Of a stretch of DNA of 64,000 nt, positions 8,687-17,749 are shown piece by piece. How positions within the stretch are numbered: position 1 is the stretch's first letter; the number at the start of each line of letters is the position of its first letter. The stretch is from Luxibacter massiliensis (GTDB lineage Bacteria; Bacillota; Clostridia; Lachnospirales; Lachnospiraceae). The translations under genes and the position numbers were made by a program. The DNA lies in NCBI RefSeq assembly GCF_900604355.1, contig NZ_UWOE01000001.1, positions 2,170,001 through 2,234,000 of the forward strand, given 5' to 3'. Under the pieces are notes generated by a model. The model was not told the DNA's origin and ran no database searches. It worked only from the letters and a program-made list of their open reading frames with translations.

Positions 8687-10993
8687 TTATTTCAGAAATG
8701 CCTCCTGGCGAAGCTTCTTCCCATCTGTCACAAGTGTAAGCGCCCCTGTGTCCTGCGTATTGTAAACAAAATCTGTATATATGCCGAAGCGTTCCAAAGC
8801 CTCCTTGTGGGGATGCCCATAACGGTTGCCAGTCCCGGAAGAAATCCACACGGCTTTTGGCCTTGTCAGGGCCAAAAATTCTCCCGCCCCAGAATTTTTC
8901 GATCCATGGTGCGCTGCTTTTAAAATATCATACTCCTTAAGGGCGCCGCTTTGTTCCAGAAGCCTCTCGCCCTCCCCCTCAATATCACCAGTAAACAGCA
9001 TCTCAAACTCACCCATCCTGGCTTCCAGAACCATAGACGCCCCATTTCCCGGCTCTTCTTTATAGGCAGTAACAGGGGCCAGGCATTTCAGCTCCAAACC
9101 TCCCTCCTGTATGATATCCCCTGGCTCCATTGTGGCAATTCTCGTATGGTTATCCGACGCTGTCCTGGCTAATTTCTGCAGACTTTCATCGTGTACCCTG
9201 CCAGGAGGCAGAACCAGGTTCCTTACACAAATCTCCTCGTCCTGGGACTCCAACAACTCTACTATGCCGCTTATATGGTCCATATCTCCGTGAGACACAA
9301 ATATATAATCCAGGGAACTGACCCCTATGGATTTTAGATAAGGAATCAGCCTGTACTGCCCTACTCCAGACACATCGCTGCTGCCCCCGTCTATCAGATA
9401 ATTTCTGCCCTTTGGCCCCTTAAGATACAGTCCATCCCCCTGCCCCACATCCAGCATTGTGACTGTAAGCTCTCCTGCCCTGGTTTTCTGGCCGCAGGCA
9501 GTAAACAGCGCCAGCATAAGCACTGTAATACTGATGCCTCCCAGCAGAAACCGTTCTTTTTTTCTTTGAAACAATTTTAAAGTACGGGTTCCTTTTCTTT
9601 TATAGCCTTTAATAAGGTACACCACAGTACACAATACAAATAAAATACTATAATACACAATTATCCCGCCTGCTTGGGGCCGCCCTGCCACAATCCTGCT
9701 CCCTGGCATATGCATGCATGCCTGGCATGTTTTCTCATATATTTTCAGGACAAAGGCACATATCCAAAAAACTCCTCTCCCTGCCTCTCCCCAAAAGATT
9801 CCCAACACAGACCCAACAACCCCCGCGCCCAGTAAAACAGACATGAGGGGGATGACAAGCAGGTTCAGTAAAATAGAGTAGGGTGGAAACTCGTAATAAA
9901 AATACAGTAATACAGGCAACAACGTTAAATTGACAGCCAGGCTCGGGCACATAGCTTTCACCAGACTTGCAGCAATCTTCCCTGTATATCTGCCTCCGCA
10001 TCCAATCGGGGGTTTGTTTTCCTTAACTTGCACATCCGCACCGATACAAAATTCCACATAAGGGGAGACTGCCCCTATCCCCAGCAGTGCGCCAAAGGAC
10101 AAAAGGAAACCGGCATCCAGCAGATACAAGGGCCTCCAAAGAGTGATGGCCGCGGCCGCCAGGGCCAGGCTGGTAGGCAGGTCATAATCCCGCCCGCTGA
10201 TATCCGCCCCCATCCGTACAATAAACATGACAAGTGCACGCAGGCTGGATACTCCGCTGCCTATCATGGCCGTATAAGCCAGAAGAAAGAGTATCCCCGC
10301 TGTCCCCGCCGTCCAAAAGGACAGTCCCGCCCTCCGCAAAACTTTATAAAATCCAGTCCCCAGAAAAGACATATGTAATCCTGAGATGGCCAAAATGTGT
10401 CCAATCCCGCTTTTCTGAAAAAGATTTTTTAGTCCTTTGTCCAGCCCACCTTTGTCTCCCAGAAGGATAGCGCTCATAGTGTTGCCGTAATACTCCCCCA
10501 ATTCCCGAACCAGCATACTCTTCCAGCTTTTTCGCAGGGCAGCCAGCCATTCCCGGATATGCCAAACCCGAGTATCCACTACTTCCATCGCATCTGCCCA
10601 GACAAAAACATACATTCCCTGTTTTTGATAGTAGGATTTCTGGTCAAAATTCCCTGGGTTCCTGGCCTCCTCAAAAACGTCGGCCTGGCCTGTTACCTGT
10701 ATTTTATTTCCAATTAAAGGCTGGTTTTTAGTCTCGATGTAAACCAGAATTGAAGATTCATGAAATGATTTATTTAAAGAGCGGACATGATTGTCCTGTA
10801 GATATAATGTACAATACTCCGGCTTCTCCTCCTTGCGTGAGACTGTCCCTGTGACAGTCACCTCTGCCCCTGCCTGTACGGTTTGCTCCAGGGCAGATGG
10901 TTTCTGTGATTTCGGCGGCTTGATAAAGCAGACTCCAGCCGCCTGCACACAGACCAGGAGGACAGCCGCCATACAAAGGGGCCGTTTGATCAT
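8687..10993 (-). CDS. comEC: DNA internalization-related competence protein ComEC/Rec2
   Basis: Membrane channel for uptake of single-stranded DNA in competence. Seen: N-terminal region with an OB-like DUF4131 domain, a multi-helix ComEC/Rec2 competence domain with the family motif LAISGLHMSFLG, and a C-terminal metallo-beta-lactamase domain (SHGDMDHISG; AAHHGSKNSG; ISSGTGNRYGHPHKE). About 768 aa, the normal full length. ATG 10993 overlaps the stop of the upstream GerMN gene by 4 nt (ATGA), so translation is coupled. The open frame itself extends further upstream but the coupled start is more credible. With the ComEA-like protein at 14.2 kb it suggests DNA-uptake genes are kept; pilus genes are not in the window. 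Confidence 0.93.
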   Translation of the reverse strand: MIKRPLCMAAVLLVCVQAAGVCFIKPPKSQKPSALEQTVQAGAEVTVTGTVSRKEEKPEYCTLYLQDNHVRSLNKSFHESSILVYIETKNQPLIGNKIQVTGQADVFEEARNPGNFDQKSYYQKQGMYVFVWADAMEVVDTRVWHIREWLAALRKSWKSMLVRELGEYYGNTMSAILLGDKGGLDKGLKNLFQKSGIGHILAISGLHMSFLGTGFYKVLRRAGLSFWTAGTAGILFLLAYTAMIGSGVSSLRALVMFIVRMGADISGRDYDLPTSLALAAAAITLWRPLYLLDAGFLLSFGALLGIGAVSPYVEFCIGADVQVKENKPPIGCGGRYTGKIAASLVKAMCPSLAVNLTLLPVLLYFYYEFPPYSILLNLLVIPLMSVLLGAGVVGSVLGIFWGEAGRGVFWICAFVLKIYEKTCQACMHMPGSRIVAGRPQAGGIIVYYSILFVLCTVVYLIKGYKRKGTRTLKLFQRKKERFLLGGISITVLMLALFTACGQKTRAGELTVTMLDVGQGDGLYLKGPKGRNYLIDGGSSDVSGVGQYRLIPYLKSIGVSSLDYIFVSHGDMDHISGIVELLESQDEEICVRNLVLPPGRVHDESLQKLARTASDNHTRIATMEPGDIIQEGGLELKCLAPVTAYKEEPGNGASMVLEARMGEFEMLFTGDIEGEGERLLEQSGALKEYDILKAAHHGSKNSGAGEFLALTRPKAVWISSGTGNRYGHPHKEALERFGIYTDFVYNTQDTGALTLVTDGKKLRQEAFLK

Positions 10994-11925
10994 TGATCCT
11001 CCGTCTTCTCTAAAAGTCCCATATCCCACTGCAGGGGCTGAGATAGATCTACTGTTTCCATGTAATAAAAATTTGTCTCTCCATTGATTGTGATCTGCAC
11101 CTTGTTTGCCCGTGTCCCTTCCACAATAGAATTCACAATGGAATAAATTGTAATCTCGGGCTTTACATCCACACCGCCTTCCAGAAATCCGGCATCAAAA
11201 TTCACATAGCAGATACCATCTTTAATGGTCACGCTAAGGAGGCTCACGCTAGAGTTGATTGTGGGGTATGCGCCGCTTTTCTTGGGCCCCTTCATCAATT
11301 TTTCCACGATTAATTTTTCTTTGGACATATTGCTGCTGTATTTGACATCCATCGTCTGTTCCACAAGGGCATCCCCCGCCTGGTTGGCAAAATACAACGT
11401 CAGTGTGTCTGTCTGATACGAACTCAGGGATGATCCCGTATTCTGTACAAAATCATCCTCATTTTGGAACCCCAGCGTTTTGCCTGAACTATCCTTTAGG
11501 TCCTCGCCGTCCACAGTGACCCATACAGCACTGACTCCTTCTATCCCGACAAGTGACTGGACAACTGCGGCCCTGACCAGCTTTTCCTCCACAGGGGGCA
11601 TATCCATATATTTCCCATTAAAATCAAGATATAATACCTCCCCCTCCATCTTGCGCCCATTCATCTCTACCTCTTTTGGGAGGGGTGTTGTATATTCAAT
11701 TTCTTCCGCCGGCCTTTTCAGTTCCTCTAGTATCTGATCCACCTGTTTGAGTGTATCCTCCTCCTTACTTTCAAAGGCAACCTTAACCAACCCTGTCCTG
11801 TCAGAATTAAGACAATATATAAAGGAATCTCCGTCCCTTACTTCTGTCCTTTTCTGGCAGGCGGCCAACAGGAAAATGCAGAGACACACTATGGGCATCA
11901 CTGCCGCTTTTCTATTCATATCCAA
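10990..11925 (-). CDS. GerMN-domain lipoprotein
   Basis: Probable exported lipoprotein. Seen: a hydrophobic N-terminal segment ending in a lipobox (LLAAC) with Cys near residue 23, then two repeated ~120-residue segments resembling GerMN/sporulation-lipoprotein domains (EEIEYTTPLPKEVEM..GEVLYLDFN and EKLIVEKLMKGPKKSG..DGICYVNFD). GerMN domains occur in the germination/sporulation protein GerM and in LpqB-type partners of histidine kinases. Here the gene lies directly after a sensor kinase (10 nt gap) and overlaps comEC, so a role in modulating the kinase is plausible (inference). 311 aa. Confidence 0.8.
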   Translation of the reverse strand: MDMNRKAAVMPIVCLCIFLLAACQKRTEVRDGDSFIYCLNSDRTGLVKVAFESKEEDTLKQVDQILEELKRPAEEIEYTTPLPKEVEMNGRKMEGEVLYLDFNGKYMDMPPVEEKLVRAAVVQSLVGIEGVSAVWVTVDGEDLKDSSGKTLGFQNEDDFVQNTGSSLSSYQTDTLTLYFANQAGDALVEQTMDVKYSSNMSKEKLIVEKLMKGPKKSGAYPTINSSVSLLSVTIKDGICYVNFDAGFLEGGVDVKPEITIYSIVNSIVEGTRANKVQITINGETNFYYMETVDLSQPLQWDMGLLEKTEDQ

Positions 11926-11934
11926 TGTCCCTCC

Positions 11935-13407
11935 TCACACAATATAGGTCAGTGGGATGCGCACTGTGAAGGTGGTGCCTTCTCCCTCATTGCTGTAGAC
12001 TTTGATAGATCCTCTGTGCATGATAACCGCATTTCTGGCAATTGCAAGGCCTAACCCTGTTCCGCCAATCTCACGTGAATGTGACTTATCCACCCGGTAA
12101 AACCGCTCAAACACATGATCCTGGTCTTCCTTTGGAATCCCAATTCCCGAATCAGCCACCTTCACATAAAAATACTTATGGTCCGCGTTCAAGGATGTAT
12201 GGACCCACCCCTCCTCAACATTATACTTTATAGCGTTTTCAACTAAGTTGGAAAAGGCCAATGTCAGTTTCACCTCGTCAATCTCCGCAGTAACCGGGCG
12301 GAACGTTTCCAGGACCACCTCCACATTCTTTTCTTCAGCTATGGGTTTCAGGCGCTTCAATATCAGCTCCAGCAGCTCATTAATATTTACGGACTTTATA
12401 TTGAGGGTCTTGGCTGTCTTGTCCATTTTAACCAGAGATAGAAGGTCGGTGATGATATCATTCTCCCGGTCAATTTCCTTTGTAATGTCCTCCATAAATT
12501 CCTGATACAATTCTACCGGCAGATTCTCCTGTGCAAGCAGGGAATCTGCCAGGACTTTCATAGAAGTAAGCGGGGTCTTCAGTTCATGGGACACATTGGA
12601 AACAAACTCCTCCCTGGAATCATCCAGAAGTTTCAGCCTCCCCAGCATTTTATTGAAGGCATCTGAAAGCTGTTTTGTCTCTGTGAATGTATTGACATGG
12701 AGAACCTCGTCATCATACCCCTCCGACACATCTGCAATAGACTCTGTGATCCTGCGCAGGGGTTTTACAATGCGCGAGGAAATAACCAGGCTTAATCCCA
12801 GCATGAGGACGACCACAATACATAAAATCGTACTGCCTTTCGTGTGCAGAATCTCCAGGCTGTCCTCAATTGTGTCCGTGGATACGCTTGCCAGCATAAT
12901 CCCCGCAATTTCTTTCGAATCTCCCGCTGCGATAGGGGAGGTCACTTCTATGTACCTGTTCTTTTTGTCGTAATAGTTTGTTGACTTCCCCTGAAGGCAG
13001 CGGATGACATCCGCAGAGACAATCGTCTTGCCCTCATCCAGATTATAGGTATCTTTGATAACCTGAAGATCTCTATTCACTATCATGACCCGTCCATTAT
13101 ATATATTTGTCAGCTGTGTTAAATTTGCATTGATAACCTCGGATGATGTATCCGTCAGATAATTATAACTGCTTAACTGATTGCTTAGAATTGTACACTG
13201 ATTCTGTATATCTGCGGTCCTCAAAGACACGGCCCTTGATTCGTAGGCCTTGATGATGCCGCTGTAGGCAGCAATACATGGTATGACAGATACTGCAAGA
13301 ATAAGCAGTATCATGCAGAACCGCAGACTTTTAAAAAATCTTAAGTTTCCCTTAAAATGAAAATCACCCCTGGAAATAATAACCAACTCCCCACTTTGTA
13401 TGTACAT
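11935..13407 (-). CDS. Sensor histidine kinase with HAMP domain (PhoR/WalK-like)
   Basis: Membrane-bound sensor kinase of the two-component pair with the gene at 13364-14050. Seen: a first transmembrane helix (MILLILAVSVIPCIAAY), an extracytoplasmic sensor of ~130 residues, a second helix (TILCIVVVLMLGLSLVI), HAMP (SSRIVKPLRRITESI), H-box VSHELKTPLTS with the phospho-acceptor His, N-box NLVENAIKYN, and ATP-lid motifs DSGIGIP and GGTGLGLAI. The start is uncertain: ATG 13407 (used here), GTG 13419 or TTG 13386 all overlap the regulator gene and none has a clear ribosome binding site. Signal unknown. Confidence 0.9.
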   Translation of the reverse strand: MYIQSGELVIISRGDFHFKGNLRFFKSLRFCMILLILAVSVIPCIAAYSGIIKAYESRAVSLRTADIQNQCTILSNQLSSYNYLTDTSSEVINANLTQLTNIYNGRVMIVNRDLQVIKDTYNLDEGKTIVSADVIRCLQGKSTNYYDKKNRYIEVTSPIAAGDSKEIAGIMLASVSTDTIEDSLEILHTKGSTILCIVVVLMLGLSLVISSRIVKPLRRITESIADVSEGYDDEVLHVNTFTETKQLSDAFNKMLGRLKLLDDSREEFVSNVSHELKTPLTSMKVLADSLLAQENLPVELYQEFMEDITKEIDRENDIITDLLSLVKMDKTAKTLNIKSVNINELLELILKRLKPIAEEKNVEVVLETFRPVTAEIDEVKLTLAFSNLVENAIKYNVEEGWVHTSLNADHKYFYVKVADSGIGIPKEDQDHVFERFYRVDKSHSREIGGTGLGLAIARNAVIMHRGSIKVYSNEGEGTTFTVRIPLTYIV

Positions 13408-14050
13408 ATTTGGGTTCACTCGGATTTGTCTCTATCTTCTCACGCAGGCGTCTGATATGTACATCTACTGTCCTGGCATCCCCCGGGTAATCATACCCCC
13501 AGACAAGATTCAGCAAATTCTCCCTGCTGTACACCTTATTTGGATTCATGGCAAGGAGCTCCAGCACATCGAACTCTTTGGCTGTAAGGTTAATTTCCCG
13601 CTCCCCGATAAACACCCTTCTGCTCTCACAGTCTATTTTCATGGCGCCCTTGACGATCACAGTACTGCCGGAAGGCTCTTTTCTCTTAGAGGTTCTCCTC
13701 ATGATGGCCTTAATGCGGGCCTTAACCTCCAGAATATTGAAAGGCTTTGTTATGTAATCATCGGCACCATATTCTAATCCCAGAATCTTATCCATGTCTT
13801 CACTTTTGGCCGTCAGCATGACAACGGGCATGTCTGAAAACTCCCGGATCTGCTGACAAACCTGAAACCCGTCAAGCTTGGGGAGCATGACATCCAAAAG
13901 AACCAGGTCATACTCACAGTTCCTGGCATATTCCAGTGCCTCCTCGCCGTCATAAGCACAATCCACTGACATCCCATCCTGTTCAAGGCTGAAGCGGATC
14001 CCCTTTACTATTAATTTTTCATCATCTACTACTAAGATCTTCTTACCCAT
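13364..14050 (-). CDS. OmpR/PhoB-family response regulator
   Basis: Transcriptional response regulator. Seen: receiver domain with acidic pocket (VVDDE), the phosphorylatable Asp in VLLDVMLPKLDG, the conserved Thr/Lys (MLTAKS; ITKPFN), and a C-terminal winged-helix DNA-binding domain (LTAKEFDVLELLAMNPNKV, YPGDARTVDVHIRRLREKIE). 228 aa. Its 3' end overlaps the kinase gene, so the two are co-translated; GerMN lipoprotein and comEC follow. Targets cannot be told from the sequence. Confidence 0.95.
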   Translation of the reverse strand: MGKKILVVDDEKLIVKGIRFSLEQDGMSVDCAYDGEEALEYARNCEYDLVLLDVMLPKLDGFQVCQQIREFSDMPVVMLTAKSEDMDKILGLEYGADDYITKPFNILEVKARIKAIMRRTSKRKEPSGSTVIVKGAMKIDCESRRVFIGEREINLTAKEFDVLELLAMNPNKVYSRENLLNLVWGYDYPGDARTVDVHIRRLREKIETNPSEPKYVHTKWGVGYYFQG

Positions 14051-14167
14051 ACTCCACTTTCCCTTAATTCTGCTTTGCCAAAACCAGCCAATGTATCATG
14101 CCGGACATACCTGCCGACGGCAAAGTTTTTACAATTTGCACAGACCCAAAACGATCTGGAATCCGCC

Positions 14168-14830
14168 CTATTTCCCTGCAGTAATTTTATCTTTAATTTT
14201 ATTAAATACTCCCTCTTTGATTCCCTCAACCTGCATCAGCTCTTCAACTGTCTGAAACGCCCCTGCTGCTTCCCGGTAGGCGATGATGCTGTCGGCCTTT
14301 GCATCACCGATACCGGGCAAGGTCTTGAGTTCTTCTTTGGCAGCCGTATTAATATTTATCTTTCCCGTATTGTCCGTCCCTGTTACCTCCGGCACCAGGC
14401 CGTCTACAAACCCTTGCTCCAGCTCTTCCCTTGTAGGGATATAGATGCGCTCCCCATCCGTAATCAACTGCGCCTGATTCAAGGCTTCCCCGGCAGCGCC
14501 TTCTTTTACGCCGCCAGCTGATTCAACCGCTTCATATACCCGGGCATCACTGGCTAATTCATATACTCCCGGAGCGTTCACTGCACCGCACACATATACA
14601 AAGACCGTCTCTTTCATCCCCCCAGAAGGTTCCTCCTGGGAAGGATCTGCAGGATTATCTTGTTCAACCCTGCCGGTTACTCCATCCGAGTCCTCTGCCT
14701 TATCAGCCTGTGCCTGTTCCAGTTCCAGCTCTGGCAAATCATCTGCCTGCTCCCTTGTACATCCCGCTGCCAGCATGGCTGCTGCAGTACAAAGGATACA
14801 ACAGATTTTCCTTATCTTTCTGTCCTCCAT
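14168..14830 (-). CDS. ComEA-like helix-hairpin-helix DNA-binding lipoprotein
   Basis: Probable competence DNA receptor. Seen: N-terminal hydrophobic segment ending LAAGC (lipobox), an acidic low-complexity linker (residues ~25-75), a SLBB/ubiquitin-like domain (VYVCGAVNAPGVYELASDARVYEAVE), and a C-terminal double helix-hairpin-helix (ININTAAKEELKTLPGIGDAKADSIIAYRE; FQTVEELMQVEGI). B. subtilis ComEA is anchored by a transmembrane helix; here a lipid anchor seems to replace it. 220 aa. It is separated from comEC by the two-component genes, unlike the usual comEA-comEC operon. Confidence 0.85.
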   Translation of the reverse strand: MEDRKIRKICCILCTAAAMLAAGCTREQADDLPELELEQAQADKAEDSDGVTGRVEQDNPADPSQEEPSGGMKETVFVYVCGAVNAPGVYELASDARVYEAVESAGGVKEGAAGEALNQAQLITDGERIYIPTREELEQGFVDGLVPEVTGTDNTGKININTAAKEELKTLPGIGDAKADSIIAYREAAGAFQTVEELMQVEGIKEGVFNKIKDKITAGK

Positions 14831-14884
14831 AAATTCCTCGCATTCTCTACGACACTTGGAATCCCCTCTATGCCGGACATTAAT

Positions 14885-14913
14885 ATTGTAACGAATAATA
14901 GATTAAATTACAA
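14885..14913 (-). promoter_or_regulatory. Candidate promoter of the ComEA-like gene
   Basis: Minus strand TTGTAA (14908-14913), 17-nt spacer, TACAAT (14885-14890), about 55 nt before the start codon, in an AT-rich gap. Confidence 0.55.
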
Positions 14914-14971
14914 TATATTTTTTTACGTTTTTGTTACATTTATATTACACCGGCTATGCGGCATCACTCCA

Positions 14972-15403
14972 TCATTCCCACTGGAAAATGGCAATCCCGA
15001 TTAGAGCTAAGGCCAGCCCTCCAATCTTCCTCCAGTCCAGAGGCTCCTTCTCCACTCCAAAAAGCCCCATAAGTTCAATGACATATGCGACCACTAACTG
15101 CGCGATTACGATGAGCAAGGCTGCTTTCGCAGGGCCCAGGGCCGACATACTCTTAATAACAGTCCAGGTAATCCCTGCACCTATCACCCCTCCCAGGAGC
15201 ATGTACTTAGGTTCAACCTTTGCAATAGCCGTGATACTGTCCCTGCCTGTACAGACCCAGATCACCGCACAGACGAGAAAAGCGGTAAGCTGTACCCATG
15301 CATTGCTGACCCACATTCCGGCTGTTTTTGTCACTTGTGTGTTAAACACTCCCTGTATACTCATCAGGGCGCCCGAGAGCAGGGCAATAAAAAAACCAAT
15401 CAT
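14972..15403 (-). CDS. DMT-superfamily transporter, YdcZ/DUF606 type
   Basis: Small inner-membrane protein of 143 aa with about five hydrophobic helices (MIGFFIALLSGALMSIQGVFN; LTAFLVCAVIWVC; MLLGGVIGAGITWTVIKSM; ALLIVIAQLVVAYVIE; IGGLALALIGIAIF). The pattern and length match half-size DMT transporters (DUF606), which act as dimers or pairs. Substrate unknown. Stand-alone gene; the arginine operon ends 200 nt downstream of it in the same orientation. Confidence 0.8.
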   Translation of the reverse strand: MIGFFIALLSGALMSIQGVFNTQVTKTAGMWVSNAWVQLTAFLVCAVIWVCTGRDSITAIAKVEPKYMLLGGVIGAGITWTVIKSMSALGPAKAALLIVIAQLVVAYVIELMGLFGVEKEPLDWRKIGGLALALIGIAIFQWE

Positions 15404-15461
15404 ATTCCTATACCTCCTGCAGTTTTTCCTCTGCTTATTCTTCCCCAGGGCAGGCCCGCAG

Positions 15462-15556
15462 CCTTGGAACTGCGGATTAAGGTATACCCAAGGGTATCCT
15501 GCAATTTGAACCCTGCGGGCGGATCCGCAGTCTTCAGGCTGCGGATTAAGGTATAG
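15462..15556. repeat. Family C intergenic hairpin repeat (about 69-bp unit)
   Basis: CTGCGGATTAAGGTATA occurs twice, 69 nt apart (around 15470 and 15539). Between them are TATACCC-AA-GGGTAT, CCC-TGC-GGG and ATCCGCAG/CTGCGGAT, i.e. three hairpins in the same order as families A and B elsewhere in the window. Lies between argD and the DMT transporter gene. Confidence 0.6.
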
Positions 15557-15603
15557 TATATCCCAATGATTGGTTTTTATTTCGTAGATTGTATTCTTTA
15601 TTT

Positions 15604-16785
15604 TCAGGACAAAGCCTTTGTGAGCTTTTCCACCATTTCGTCTATATGCTTTTCCTCTAAAATCAAGGGCGGCAGGAAACGGATCACATTCCCTTCTGCC
15701 TGTATTACTAAAAGTCCCTCCTGAATGGTTCTCTTGTTCACTTCTGATACAGGAATATTAAATTCTAACCCCTGCATGAGTCCTTTGCCTTTCCTGCGGA
15801 CAATACAGCCAATCTTCTCAGTGAGTTCATCCAAACGCCTTTCAAGATACGGGGAGACCTGGTTCACGTGTTCCAGAATCTGATCCCTCTCAAAAATTTC
15901 AATCACTTTTTTTACTGCCGTACAAGCCAGGGGGTTCCCGCCATACGTAGCGCCGTGGTCGCCAGGGCGCAGAGAATACGCAGCTACGGCCTCAGTCATG
16001 GCAAAAGCGCCCACCGGAATGCCATTTCCAATGGCTTTTGCCATAGTCAGTATATCCGGTTTCACGCCAAACCCCTGCCAAGTGAACATAGTGCCTGTTC
16101 TGCCCATGCCGCACTGGACTTCATCACAGATCATCAAAATTTCATTTTCGTCACAGATTTCCCTGATTCCCTCCATGAACTCCTGTGTAGCCAGGTTAAT
16201 TCCCCCTTCACCCTGCAGGGGTTCCAAGATGATGGCACAGGTCTTATCATTGACAAGCGCTTTCACACTGTCCAGATTATTAAATTCTGCGAACTTCACG
16301 CCCGGCAAAACAGGCTCAAAAGGTTCCCTGTAAGAATTATGGCCAGTAACAGACACGGAGCCAAAGCTACGTCCATGAAATGAATTTTCCATGGCGATAA
16401 ACTCATACCGGCCTGTATTTTTTGTATATGCATAGCGTCTTGCGGCCTTGAGCGCCCCCTCATTGGCCTCGCTGCCGCTGTTCGTAAAAAAAACTCTGTC
16501 CATGCCCGAAATCCGGTTTAATTCCTTGGCAGCCTCCCCACAATTCTCGTGATAATACAAATTAGATATATGGTATATTTTATCTATCTGCCCTTTCAGT
16601 GCATCATTTAACTCCTTGTTCCCATACCCTAAGCCAGTCACTGCAAAGCCTGCTGCAAAGTCCAAGTATCTGCGGCCCTCTGTGTCATACACATACATGC
16701 CGTCCCCGTAATCCAAGGCAACCGGGAAACGATTATATACATGTAAGAGATTCTCTTCACCGGCCTTGATTTTACTATTCACCAT
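15604..16785 (-). CDS. argD: Acetylornithine aminotransferase
   Basis: PLP-dependent class III aminotransferase converting N-acetylglutamate semialdehyde to N-acetylornithine. Seen: FFTNSGSEANEGALKAAR, ICDEVQCGMGRTG with the PLP-ring Asp, and the Schiff-base Lys in TMAKAIGNGIPVGA. About 393 aa. ATG 16785 overlaps the argB 3' end by 11 nt, so translation is probably coupled; the frame is open further up but those codons are argB sequence. Last gene of argC-GNAT-argJ-argB-argD. Confidence 0.95.
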   Translation of the reverse strand: MVNSKIKAGEENLLHVYNRFPVALDYGDGMYVYDTEGRRYLDFAAGFAVTGLGYGNKELNDALKGQIDKIYHISNLYYHENCGEAAKELNRISGMDRVFFTNSGSEANEGALKAARRYAYTKNTGRYEFIAMENSFHGRSFGSVSVTGHNSYREPFEPVLPGVKFAEFNNLDSVKALVNDKTCAIILEPLQGEGGINLATQEFMEGIREICDENEILMICDEVQCGMGRTGTMFTWQGFGVKPDILTMAKAIGNGIPVGAFAMTEAVAAYSLRPGDHGATYGGNPLACTAVKKVIEIFERDQILEHVNQVSPYLERRLDELTEKIGCIVRRKGKGLMQGLEFNIPVSEVNKRTIQEGLLVIQAEGNVIRFLPPLILEEKHIDEMVEKLTKALS

Positions 16786-17674
16786 AATAATACCTACTTT
16801 CTCCGCCATTTAAAATAGCTGTCCCAATTCCTTTATTCGTGAATATCTCCAGGAGCAGGCAGTGGGGGATCCTACCGTCTAAAATATGCACCCTCGATAC
16901 GCCATGCTCAATTGCGTCGATACAATTCTGCAGCTTAGGCAGCATGCCGCCCCCAATATAGCCTTCGTCCATCAGCCTCTGCGCCTCCTCGACCCGCAGC
17001 TCAGAAATCAGCGTGGCCGGGTCGCCGGGATCTTTATATACGCCTTCAATATCAGTCAAAAATGCAAGTTTCTCTGCCTTTACCGCCCGGGCAATCGCAC
17101 AGGCTGCATCATCTGCGTTGATATTATATGTATTAAAACTGTCATCCAAACCTACAGGGCATACTATTGGAAGAAAATCCTTTTCCAGCAGGTCATACAG
17201 AATATCCTCATTGACTTCCCTGACCTCCCCAACAAAACCAATGTCCTCCCCATCTGACAGCTTTTTATCCACTTTCAGCAGGCCTCCGTCCTTGCCGCTG
17301 ATTCCAATGGCCCGCACTCCCAGCTCTTCCACCAGCTGCACCAGACTCTTGTTCACTTTGCCAAGAACCATCTCAGCCACTTCCATTGTCTCTTTGTCAG
17401 TCACCCGCAACCCATTTATAAACTGGGGTTCCATGCCAACTTTATTCACCCATCTGCTGATTTCCTTTCCTCCGCCGTGCACAATAATCGGTTTAAAGCC
17501 AACCAGCTTGAGCAGTGTGACGTCCTCAATAACCTGCTTCTTAAGTTCCTCATCTACCATAGCACTGCCCCCATATTTAACCACAATCACTTTGCGGTTA
17601 AAACGCTGGATATAGGGAAGCGCTTCGATTAATACCTGGGCCTTGTCCAGATATTGCTGCATATTCTTGTTCAT
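16775..17674 (-). CDS. argB: Acetylglutamate kinase
   Basis: Phosphorylates N-acetylglutamate, the second step of the acetylated ornithine pathway. Seen: amino-acid kinase fold with VVKYGGSAM, IVHGGGKEISRW (substrate-binding Gly loop), and NINADDAACAIARAVKAEKL. An N-terminal helix (MQQYLDKAQVLIEALPYIQRFN) is of the kind found in arginine-sensitive hexameric NAGKs, so feedback inhibition by arginine is likely (inference). 299 aa. Overlaps argD. Confidence 0.96.
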   Translation of the reverse strand: MNKNMQQYLDKAQVLIEALPYIQRFNRKVIVVKYGGSAMVDEELKKQVIEDVTLLKLVGFKPIIVHGGGKEISRWVNKVGMEPQFINGLRVTDKETMEVAEMVLGKVNKSLVQLVEELGVRAIGISGKDGGLLKVDKKLSDGEDIGFVGEVREVNEDILYDLLEKDFLPIVCPVGLDDSFNTYNINADDAACAIARAVKAEKLAFLTDIEGVYKDPGDPATLISELRVEEAQRLMDEGYIGGGMLPKLQNCIDAIEHGVSRVHILDGRIPHCLLLEIFTNKGIGTAILNGGESRYYYGE

Positions 17675-17687
17675 AATAACCTCCTGG

Positions 17688-17742
17688 GGACGTAACCTTT
17701 TACAAAAAGGCTACGTCCTAAATTGACTTTAGTGGTGTACCC
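17688..17742. repeat. Family D dispersed hairpin repeat, copy 1
   Basis: GGACGTA (17688-17694) pairs with TACGTCC (17712-17718); outside it is the segment CAATTTAGGACGTA/GGTACACCACTAAA (minus strand) that recurs at 19500-19557. Lies between argJ and argB inside the operon. Confidence 0.6.
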
Positions 17743-17749
17743 AAATTGC

